Shown: positions 1 through 5,074 of the stretch, piece after piece | Layout: each line of letters opens with the position of its first letter | Position numbering within the stretch: the stretch's first letter is position 1 | NCBI RefSeq assembly: GCF_000721935.1 | Contig: NZ_KL585381.1 | Coordinates: forward strand, 127,815 to 134,648 | Reading direction: 5' to 3' | Source of the DNA: Streptomyces sp. NRRL WC-3549 | GTDB lineage: Bacteria; Actinomycetota; Actinomycetes; Streptomycetales; Streptomycetaceae | DNA: 6,834 nucleotides | Program-made: the position numbers and the translations under genes | Notes under the pieces: generated by a model | The model's database searches: none | What the model saw: the letters and a program-made list of their open reading frames with translations, nothing else | Told to the model about the DNA's origin: nothing

Positions 1-18
1 GATGTGTATAAGAGACAG
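1..18. other. Tn5 mosaic-end / Nextera adapter remnant
   Basis: These bases equal the last 18 of the 19-base Tn5 mosaic end used in Nextera libraries (AGATGTGTATAAGAGACAG). They sit exactly at the window edge and interrupt an otherwise well conserved coding frame. That frame reads through them as the residues LSLIHI, which do not belong to the protein. The simplest reading is untrimmed sequencing adapter at a contig end. A genuine Tn5-derived insertion is much less likely, because nothing else of a transposon is visible. Confidence 0.93.
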
Positions 19-552
19 AGGCAGGACCAGGTAGCCGCCCTCCCCGTGGAAGCGCAGCGAGCTGGGCACCCAGTCCTTGGCGTGCAGCAGTTCACCGAGC
101 CGTTCGAGGGTGTACGGGGCGACCAGCAGCGACCACCGGGTGGGCGTGGCCACCACGGGGCCGAGCCGCAGCCCCATGGCGTCGAGCGCGGCCACCGCCC
201 GGGCGCCCGCCACGGCCGGGAGGCTCAGCGCGCACGGTGCCTGCCGGCCGGTGGCCAGGAGGAGCGGGGCCGTGGGCCGGTTGGTCCACCACCACCGCAC
301 CATGCGGGCGTCCGTGGTCGCCGCGAGGAGGTCCGGGTCGAAGGGGTGCGCGCCGGGTACCGCGCACTCGGGGTCCGGGCAGGCGCAGCCACGCCGCCCG
401 TGCTCACCGCGTGCGCCCGTCGTGGCCGTCCCCACTCCGGGGAGGAGGGGCCATCTCCAGACGGTGGCGCAGGTGAGCGCCGCGTCGAGGCGGGCGGAAC
501 GTGCCGTGCGCCGGAGCCGGCGCCTGCGTCGCCTTCCGAGGATCTCGCGCAT
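19..552 (-). CDS. Bifunctional DNA primase/polymerase-like protein, N-terminal part (3' end missing)
   Basis: The frame is open from the ATG at 552 down to the contig edge. It gives 178 genomic codons, followed by six codons made by the adapter. The N-terminus is very arginine-rich (residues 7-21). Then comes a stretch beginning LDAALTCATVW, and a cysteine cluster CxCxxxxC (C56, C58, C63) with GAHPFD following (H69), which looks like a small zinc site. Next is MVRWWWTNRP (84-93), then APLLLATG. This order matches, from memory, the short Streptomyces proteins annotated as bifunctional DNA primase/polymerase, an archaeo-eukaryotic primase-like fold. Those annotations rest on weak similarity, so polymerase activity here is inference. 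A purine-rich AAAGGA (complement of 563-568) lies 10 bases before the ATG. The gene is divergent from the SpoIIE-like gene. Its C-terminus, and any residues lying there, cannot be seen. Confidence 0.82.
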
Positions 553-637
553 GAGCGCTCGTTCCTTTCCGTTGAACGCCGAGGTCCACTTCACACCACG
601 CGCTCGTCGTACCGCGCGTGCGTCTCTTCACTGTGCG

Positions 638-671
638 TGCATGTCCGTCGGGAGTGCGGTACGGACATGCA
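638..671. repeat. Perfect 11-bp inverted repeat with 12-base spacer
   Basis: TGCATGTCCGT (638-648) is repeated as its exact reverse complement ACGGACATGCA (661-671). The site is 86-119 bases upstream of the primase-like start codon. Both neighbours start away from it, so a transcription terminator is not expected here. The arm centres are 23 bases apart, about two helical turns, which suits a dimeric repressor. As RNA it could form a stable hairpin in the leader of the minus-strand gene. Confidence 0.75.
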
Positions 672-702
672 GTCGGTGCCGAGCGTGCGCCGAGTCGATC
701 GG

Positions 703-758
703 GAGTGGAACCAAACAGATCAGAGTGGAACCGAACAGAATGGTGCGGAGCCGAGTCC
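703..758. repeat. 20-bp-period direct repeat, two good copies and one degenerate
   Basis: GAGTGGAACC[A/G]AACAGA occurs at 703-719 and again at 723-739 with 16 of 17 bases identical. The distance is exactly 20 bases. A third, degenerate copy (about 9 of 16 matches) can be placed at 743-758 in the same register. Two helical turns per repeat puts all copies on one face of the DNA, as in iterated binding sites for a regulator. The 3-base gaps rule out a CRISPR array. Confidence 0.65.
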
Positions 759-764
759 GGTCAA
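737..764 (-). promoter_or_regulatory. Candidate minus-strand promoter for the primase-like gene
   Basis: On the minus strand, TTGACC (764-759) is followed after 16 bases by CATTCT (742-737). The -35 element is good and the -10 element weak. Transcription would start near 730, so the direct repeats would overlap the -10 region and initially transcribed DNA. This is only a pattern match. Confidence 0.3.
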
Positions 765-774
765 AACATCGCGC

Positions 775-803
775 GGGCGGCCTGTGCTTCAGGCTTGCCG
801 CCC
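775..803. repeat. Hairpin, 10-bp stem with 4-base bulge
   Basis: GGGCGG (775-780) pairs with CCGCCC (798-803). Directly inside, CCTG (781-784) pairs with CAGG (790-793) around the loop TGCTT. CTTG (794-797) is bulged. There is no gene on either side whose end it could terminate. Confidence 0.4.
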
Positions 804-813
804 CTTGTGCAAT

Positions 814-832
814 CCCGCCGCTGCGGAGCGGG
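814..832. repeat. GC hairpin in the divergent region
   Basis: CCCGC (814-818) pairs with GCGGG (828-832). An alternative inner pairing is CCGC (818-821) with GCGG (823-826). It lies 11 bases after the previous hairpin. Such structures are common by chance in DNA this rich in GC. Confidence 0.3.
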
Positions 833-939
833 GGTGCGGCCGTCACGGGTGAGGACGCCCGGGCTCGTCGTCGGGTTCCGGGGCAGCGCCAACTGCCCCT
901 GGCCATACACGACTACGTACCCCGCTTGCCCAGGATGAC

Positions 940-969
940 GCTCCCTCGGACTCGTCGTCCCGAGGGCGC
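940..969. repeat. Inverted repeat, 7 bp extended to 9 with one mismatch
   Basis: CCCTCGG (943-949) and CCGAGGG (960-966) are perfect inverse copies around a 10-base loop. GC at 940-941 and GC at 968-969 extend the stem beyond one mismatch. It lies about 110 bases upstream of the candidate plus-strand promoter. Function is unknown. Confidence 0.4.
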
Positions 970-1073
970 CCCCTACCGAGCACGCCCAGTCGACCGCAAA
1001 AGGCCGCACAGGGGTGCAATTTTCAGCCATGTTGACGGATCTCCGGACACCGTAAATACGGCAGGGACAATGC

Positions 1074-1103
1074 TGGACATCGCCTTACTTATGCGTGTAG
1101 ATG
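1074..1103 (+). promoter_or_regulatory. Candidate promoter of the SpoIIE-like gene
   Basis: TGGACA (1074-1079) is followed after 18 bases by TAGATG (1098-1103), close to the Streptomyces vegetative pattern TTGACA / TAGRWT. A second -35-like TTGACG lies at 1032-1037, but no good -10 follows it at the right distance. If the 1074-1103 promoter is real, transcription starts near 1110, which rules out the upstream ATG at 1101 as a start codon. Confidence 0.4.
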
Positions 1104-1202
1104 TGGGGGCGTGTACCTGTGGTTGCACTGATAGCGACGCAGCACGACATGGGGGTTTGCGATGCTATTCGACAAAACACACCGGTCGGAAAGCCGAATG
1201 CC

Positions 1203-2573
1203 ATGAGCGCCCCACACCTGCCGAAAGTGACCGGAATCAATCCGCCCATTCCTGTTTCAACGCAGACTGCCGCGCCTCCGCCGGACGTCCCCGCCGTGCC
1301 GGGCGCCTTCCTCCAGGACCGGCTGGCCGGATGGGTCTCCGACCTGACCACCCTTCACGAACTCACCGAGTCACTCGCCGGGACCGGCACGCTCGACAGC
1401 GCACTCCGCGAACTCCTGAGCGCCGGAGCCTCCCTGGTCGGTGCCCGTCGCGGACTCCTGGTCCTCCAGCCGGGTGACGGCGGCGGCCCCTCACGCACCG
1501 TCGGGCTGGGGCTCACCCCCGCGGAACTCGGCCACATCGAGACCGTGCCGCGGGGCGCCACCGCCTACGGCCGGTTCCTCGACGGCCTCCCCGACACCGG
1601 CGGCCCGCAGGCCAGCCCCGACATCCTCGGCGACCCGGGCCTCGACCCCCGCTCCCGCGAGGTCGCCCTGCGGATCGGGTACGCCGCGAGCTACGCCCAG
1701 CCCCTGGCCACCCCCGCCGCCGGCCGGCTGGGCGTAGCCGTCTGGCTCTACGACGAGCCCGCGGAACCCCTCGACCGCCGACGCCACCTGGTCGGCCTGT
1801 ACGGGCACTACGCCGCCCAGCACCTGGCCCGCCTGCTGGAGCTGGAACGGACCCGGGCGGACGCCGCCGTCATCCGCGAGGAGCTCCTGCCCAGCCGGCT
1901 TCCCCCGACCCCCGGGGTGCGGCTGGCCGCACGCCACCGGACCGCCCCCAGGGGCGGCGGCGACTGGTACGACGCCCTGCCCCTCCCGGACAACGCCCTG
2001 GGCATCTCCGTCGGCTCGGTGAGCGGTTCGGGGCCGAGCGCCCTCGCCGCCGTGGGCCGGCTCCGCGCCGGACTGCGGGCGTACGCGGTGCTGGAGGGGG
2101 AGGACCCCGTGGCCGTCCTCTCCGACCTGGAGCTGCTGGTACGGCAGACCGAGCCGGCCGGTTCGGCCACCGCCCTCTACGCCTACTGCGAACCCGGCCA
2201 CCGCACGGTCCTGCTCTCCGGCGCCGGGCACGCCCCGCCCCTGGTGACCGGCGACCTGCGCACCGAGTTCGTGGAGACGTCGCTCTCCGCACCGCTGGGC
2301 ATGCTCTCCTGCTGGGAGGCGCCGAGTGTGGAGTTCAGCCCGCTGCCCGGAGAAACGGTGCTGCTCTACACGGACGGGCTGCTGCGGTGCACCGGCGCCC
2401 CGAGGGACCGGGCGTTCGACCGGCTCCACGCGGCGGCGGCCGGCGTACCGAAGGCCCTGCGCCTCGACCCCGGGGCCGTCGCCGACCACGTCCTGCGGGC
2501 CGTTCTGCCCGACTGCGCCGAGCCGGACGGCTGCCCCGAGGACGTCGTCGTCCTCGCCGTGCGCTTCGACTGA
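1203..2573 (+). CDS. GAF plus SpoIIE/PP2C-type protein, probable pseudophosphatase
   Basis: The 456-residue protein has a proline-rich N-terminus (about 1-35), a GAF-like sensor domain (about 40-195), a charged helical linker ending EELLPSRLP, and a SpoIIE-type PP2C domain (about 215-456). Family members dephosphorylate anti-sigma antagonists. GGDWYD (D254, D257), YTDGLL (D391) and the final PEDVVVL (D447) are kept. The central GDVxGHG is replaced by GSVSGSG (271-277), so the metal-binding Asp is Ser272 and the His is Ser276. Loss of that Asp should abolish or cripple catalysis, so a binding or sensing role is likely. Start at 1203 was chosen because GGAAAG lies 9 bases upstream and the codons before it are A/T-rich at the third position. 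In-frame ATGs at 1149 and 1101 are alternatives. No transmembrane segment is present, so it is cytoplasmic. Confidence 0.85.
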   Translation: MSAPHLPKVTGINPPIPVSTQTAAPPPDVPAVPGAFLQDRLAGWVSDLTTLHELTESLAGTGTLDSALRELLSAGASLVGARRGLLVLQPGDGGGPSRTVGLGLTPAELGHIETVPRGATAYGRFLDGLPDTGGPQASPDILGDPGLDPRSREVALRIGYAASYAQPLATPAAGRLGVAVWLYDEPAEPLDRRRHLVGLYGHYAAQHLARLLELERTRADAAVIREELLPSRLPPTPGVRLAARHRTAPRGGGDWYDALPLPDNALGISVGSVSGSGPSALAAVGRLRAGLRAYAVLEGEDPVAVLSDLELLVRQTEPAGSATALYAYCEPGHRTVLLSGAGHAPPLVTGDLRTEFVETSLSAPLGMLSCWEAPSVEFSPLPGETVLLYTDGLLRCTGAPRDRAFDRLHAAAAGVPKALRLDPGAVADHVLRAVLPDCAEPDGCPEDVVVLAVRFD

Positions 2574-2579
2574 CGGCAC

Positions 2580-2603
2580 CCGGACCGGTAACAGGTCTTC
2601 CGG
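2580..2603 (+). terminator. Possible weak terminator after the SpoIIE-like gene
   Basis: GACC (2583-2586) pairs with GGTC (2594-2597), and the flanking CCG (2580-2582) with CGG (2601-2603), leaving a 3-base bulge. It begins 7 bases after the stop codon and has no T-tract, which is usual in Streptomyces. Partial read-through into pepP is possible. Confidence 0.3.
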
Positions 2604-2628
2604 CCCTGGGCCCCCTTCCGTACGCCCG

Positions 2629-2634
2629 TACGAT
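2629..2634 (+). promoter_or_regulatory. Possible -10 element for pepP
   Basis: TACGAT at 2629-2634, followed by GG, resembles a Streptomyces -10 element and lies 37 bases before the GTG start. No recognisable -35 is found at the usual distance. Weak support only. Confidence 0.25.
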
Positions 2635-2655
2635 GGAGAGGGCCCAGTGTCGTAT

Positions 2656-2661
2656 AAGGAG
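2656..2661 (+). promoter_or_regulatory. Ribosome binding site fixing the GTG start of pepP
   Basis: AAGGAG stands 9 bases before GTG at 2671. The frame is open far upstream, back into the preceding gene, so this strong site decides the start. Confidence 0.85.
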
Positions 2662-2670
2662 AGACAAATC

Positions 2671-4134
2671 GTGTCTGACGAGCTCACCCCGGAGAACCCG
2701 GAAACAGCCGAAGCAGAGCCGATCAAGCAGCGGAAGAACGGCCTGTACCCGGGCATTTCCGACGAGCTCGCCGAGAGCATGAAGTCCGGCTGGGCCGACA
2801 CCGAGCTGCGCGGCCTGAAGCCCATCGCCCAGGCCGGTCACACCGCCGCACGCCGCGCCGCGCTCTCCGCCCGCTTCCCCGGCGAGCGCCTCGTCGTCCC
2901 GGCGGGCAACCTCAGGACCCGCTCGAACGACACGGAGTACGCGTTCCGCGCCTCCACCGAGTACGCCTACCTCACCGGCGACCAGACCCAGGACGGCGTG
3001 CTGGTGCTGGAGCCGACCTCCGACGGCCACGACGCGACGATCTACCTGCTGCCCCGCTCGAACCGTGAGAACGGCGAGTTCTGGCTCGACGGACAGGGCG
3101 AGCTCTGGGTCGGCCGCCGCCACTCCCTCTCCGAGGCCGAGCAGTTGCTGGGCCTCCCCGCGAAGGACGTCCGCGAGCTCCCGGCCGCCCTGTCCGAGGC
3201 CACCGGACCGGTGCGCACCGTCCGCGGACACGACGCGGGCATCGAGGCCGCGCTGACCGACAAGGTCACCGCGGAGCGCGACGAGGAGCTGCGCGTCCAC
3301 CTGTCCGAGGCCCGCCTGGTCAAGGACGCGTTCGAGGTCGCCGAGCTGCAGAAGGCCTGCGACGCCACGGCGCGCGGCTTCGAGGACGTCGTGAAGGTCC
3401 TCGACAAGGCCGAGGCCACCAGCGAGCGCTACATCGAGGGCACCTTCTTCCTGCGCGCCCGCGTCGAGGGCAACGACATCGGCTACGGCTCGATCTGTGC
3501 CGCCGGCCCGCACGCCACCACGCTGCACTGGGTCCGCAACGACGGCCCGGTCCGCCCCGGTGAGCTGCTGCTGCTCGACGCGGGGGTGGAGACCGACGAG
3601 CTCTACACCGCCGACGTGACGCGGACGCTGCCGATCAACGGCTCGTTCACCCCGCTCCAGCGCAAGATCTACGACGCCGTGTACGAGGCCCAGGAGGCGG
3701 GCATCGCGGCCGTGAAGCCGGGCGCCGCCTTCCGCGACTTCCACGACGCCGCGCAGCGGGTCCTCGCCGAGAAGCTGGTCGAGTGGGGCCTGCTCGGCGA
3801 CCTGTCCGTGGAGAAGGTCCTGGAGCTCGGCCTGCAGCGCCGCTGGACGCTGCACGGCACGGGCCACATGCTCGGCATGGACGTCCACGACTGCGCCGCC
3901 GCCCGTACCGAGGCGTACGTCGACGGCGTCCTGGAGCCGGGGGTCTGCCTCACCGTCGAGCCCGGGCTGTACTTCCAGGCCGACGACCTGACCGTGCCGG
4001 AGGAGTACCGGGGCATCGGCGTCCGGATCGAGGACGACATCCTCGTCACCGAGGACGGCAACCGGAACCTCTCCGACAAGCTGCCGCGCCGGGCCGACGA
4101 GGTCGAGGCGTGGATGGCCGGTCTCAAGGGCTGA
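2671..4134 (+). CDS. pepP: Xaa-Pro aminopeptidase (aminopeptidase P, M24B)
   Basis: The 487-residue enzyme removes an N-terminal residue that precedes proline, using two metal ions (usually Mn), in the cytoplasm. Residues 1-45 are an acidic lead not found in E. coli PepP (441 residues). The aminopeptidase-P N-terminal domain covers about 50-190. The pita-bread catalytic domain covers about 230-475. All expected active-site residues are visible: H286 (TTLHW), D303 (LLLLDAG), D315 (TADVTRTLP), H399 and H406 (HGTGHMLGMDVHD), E430 (TVEPGLY) and E454 (RIEDDI). The enzyme should be active. No signal peptide is present. Streptomyces often carry two paralogues (PepP1 and PepP2 in S. lividans), and I cannot tell which this is. 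The gene begins with GTG after a strong AAGGAG. It follows the SpoIIE-like gene by 97 bases and may be partly co-transcribed. It converges on the ATPase gene. Confidence 0.96.
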   Translation: MSDELTPENPETAEAEPIKQRKNGLYPGISDELAESMKSGWADTELRGLKPIAQAGHTAARRAALSARFPGERLVVPAGNLRTRSNDTEYAFRASTEYAYLTGDQTQDGVLVLEPTSDGHDATIYLLPRSNRENGEFWLDGQGELWVGRRHSLSEAEQLLGLPAKDVRELPAALSEATGPVRTVRGHDAGIEAALTDKVTAERDEELRVHLSEARLVKDAFEVAELQKACDATARGFEDVVKVLDKAEATSERYIEGTFFLRARVEGNDIGYGSICAAGPHATTLHWVRNDGPVRPGELLLLDAGVETDELYTADVTRTLPINGSFTPLQRKIYDAVYEAQEAGIAAVKPGAAFRDFHDAAQRVLAEKLVEWGLLGDLSVEKVLELGLQRRWTLHGTGHMLGMDVHDCAAARTEAYVDGVLEPGVCLTVEPGLYFQADDLTVPEEYRGIGVRIEDDILVTEDGNRNLSDKLPRRADEVEAWMAGLKG

Positions 4135-4139
4135 CCCGC

Positions 4140-4159
4140 CGGCGCGGACGCCCGCGCCG
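4140..4159. terminator. Bidirectional terminator hairpin between convergent genes
   Basis: CGGCGCGG (4140-4147) and CCGCGCCG (4152-4159) form a perfect 8-bp GC stem around the loop ACGC. It lies in the 48 bases between the pepP stop (4134) and the ATPase-gene stop (4183), so it can end both transcripts. No T-tract is present on either strand. Confidence 0.7.
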
Positions 4160-4182
4160 CAGGCACCACGGGGGCGCGCCGC

Positions 4183-4773
4183 TCAGGACACCATGAGCAG
4201 CGCGCCCTCGCGCCACTTCAGCACCTTGTCGAAGCTCACCACGGCGCCCCGGCCCGGCCGGTTGCCGAAGGTCACGTGGTCGGCGAGTTCCTCGATGAGG
4301 CAGAGTCCCCGGCCGCTCTCCGCCATGGCCGAGGGAGGTTCCTCGGGAGGGGCGGCGCAGACGACTCCCCCGGCGGACGGCCGTCCGGCCGGCGGATGCG
4401 CGTCCGCCGGCTGTCCGACGGGCGGTTGTGCGGCGGCGCGAAGCGTGCGACGGTCCGGGAACCCGGGCCCCGAATCGGCGACTTCGATACGGCATTTCTC
4501 GCCGTCCAGATAAGCGGTGACCCGGTACTGCTCGTTGGCCTGCCCGGGCCGCTCGTCCACGGCGTGCCCCGGACCGGCGGCACCGGCGTTCCCCGCACCC
4601 GGCCGGCCGCCGTGCTCGACGGCGTTCGCACACGCTTCGCTGAGCGCGACCGACAGGTCGTAGGAGATGTCCGGATCGACCCCCGCCGTCTCCATGGTGC
4701 CGAGGAGAAAACGACGGGCGAGCGGAACGCTCGCGGCTTCGCGCCGCAAATGGAGTGACCACCACATGCTCAT
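4183..4773 (-). CDS. RsbW/SpoIIAB-like ATP-binding protein (Bergerat fold)
   Basis: The 196-residue protein belongs to the anti-sigma-factor serine kinase group (HATPase_c_2). Members bind ATP and phosphorylate an anti-sigma antagonist, or sequester a sigma factor. The N-box is LSEACANAVEHG (E46, N50, H54). The G1 box is DSGPG (D100, G102, G104). The G2 box is SGRGLCLIEEL (153-163). The C-terminal strand VVSFDKVLKWRE follows. These ATP-site residues are intact. Two low-complexity insertions rich in Pro, Ala and Gly interrupt the fold: about 57-82 after the N-box, and about 106-151 between G1 and G2 where the ATP lid lies. The start at 4773 is set by AGGAGG (complement of 4781-4786) 7 bases upstream. 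An ATG two codons later has worse spacing. Its sigma factor or antagonist partner is not in the window. It could act with a SpoIIE-type phosphatase, but that link is inference. Confidence 0.88.
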   Translation of the reverse strand: MSMWWSLHLRREAASVPLARRFLLGTMETAGVDPDISYDLSVALSEACANAVEHGGRPGAGNAGAAGPGHAVDERPGQANEQYRVTAYLDGEKCRIEVADSGPGFPDRRTLRAAAQPPVGQPADAHPPAGRPSAGGVVCAAPPEEPPSAMAESGRGLCLIEELADHVTFGNRPGRGAVVSFDKVLKWREGALLMVS

Positions 4774-4780
4774 GCTCCAG

Positions 4781-4786
4781 CCTCCT
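4781..4786 (-). promoter_or_regulatory. Ribosome binding site of the ATPase gene
   Basis: On the minus strand AGGAGG stands 7 bases before the ATG at 4773, a near-ideal Shine-Dalgarno sequence. It selects this ATG over the one at 4767. Confidence 0.85.
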
Positions 4787-4800
4787 GGCTGCGGCTCGAC

Positions 4801-4814
4801 ATACGGTTACGTAT
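4801..4814. repeat. Short palindrome upstream of the ATPase gene
   Basis: ATACG and CGTAT are inverse copies around GTTA. The A/T content is high for this genome. It lies about 15 bases upstream of the ribosome binding site of the minus-strand gene, where an operator or promoter core could sit. Confidence 0.4.
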
Positions 4815-5074
4815 TGCCGGGGTGGGCGCTCGATAAGCACCCCGATGCCGTGACAGCGCTCGTTCGGCGGATGCGAATGCCCCGTATCCCGGTGTATGAC
4901 GGTCCCGCGACCGGTGTACGGCCGCTCGTCCCCCGTCCGCTTCCGGTTCCGGGCGGCGTCGCGCGGGCCCTGCGAACAGGCCCGACACGCTCCGATCGCC
5001 CCGATGGGGACAGAAGGCAACCTTCCGGACCTGCCGTACGGGACCCCGGGTCGCAGTGCGATGATGTCCGGGCC

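Larger units (their letters stand above)
553..1202. other. Long divergent intergenic region, 650 bases, rich in repeats
   Basis: No convincing gene lies here. The open frames that cross it have poor third-position bias and no good ribosome binding site. It separates the divergent primase-like and SpoIIE-like genes and must carry both promoters. It holds a perfect inverted repeat (638-671), a 20-bp-period direct repeat (703-758) and hairpins at 775-803, 814-832 and 940-969. Candidate promoters lie at 737-764 (minus) and 1074-1103 (plus). The stretch from about 1000 to 1200 is visibly less GC-rich than its surroundings, as expected for a promoter and leader. No tRNA was seen. An unrecognised small RNA cannot be excluded. 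Confidence 0.7.
4774..5074. other. Divergent intergenic region between the ATPase and membrane-protein genes
   Basis: No gene is seen in these 301 bases. Near the ATPase start are the palindrome ATACG-GTTA-CGTAT (4801-4814) and the inverted repeat GGGGTG / CACCCC (4819-4824 and 4838-4843). Further on are the 8-base direct repeat CCGGTGTA (4889-4896 and 4911-4918), a hairpin 4965-4983 with a CGAA loop, and small palindromes near 5034 and 5042. Promoter matches are weak: minus-strand TTATCG-N17-TACGTA across the palindromes, and plus-strand GTGACA (4850-4855) with GCGAAT 17 bases on. Confidence 0.5.

Noticed and set aside
1..18. True Tn5-type mobile element end
   Set aside because: No transposase or other element sequence is present, and the match ends exactly at the window edge, as library adapter does.
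703..758. CRISPR-like array
   Set aside because: The gap between repeats is only 3 bases and there are just two good copies, so no spacers exist.
1101..1202. N-terminal extension of the SpoIIE-like protein from ATG 1101
   Set aside because: The codons have low third-position GC, no ribosome binding site precedes this ATG, and a candidate -10 element overlaps it.
77..1477. Plus-strand open frame of 466 codons from the primase-like gene into the SpoIIE-like gene
   Set aside because: It overlaps two recognised genes in other frames and spans the structured intergenic region. It has no ribosome binding site or domain.
2335..3888. Minus-strand open frame of 517 codons antisense to pepP
   Set aside because: pepP has every catalytic residue on the other strand. 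This frame is its mirror and has no recognisable motif.
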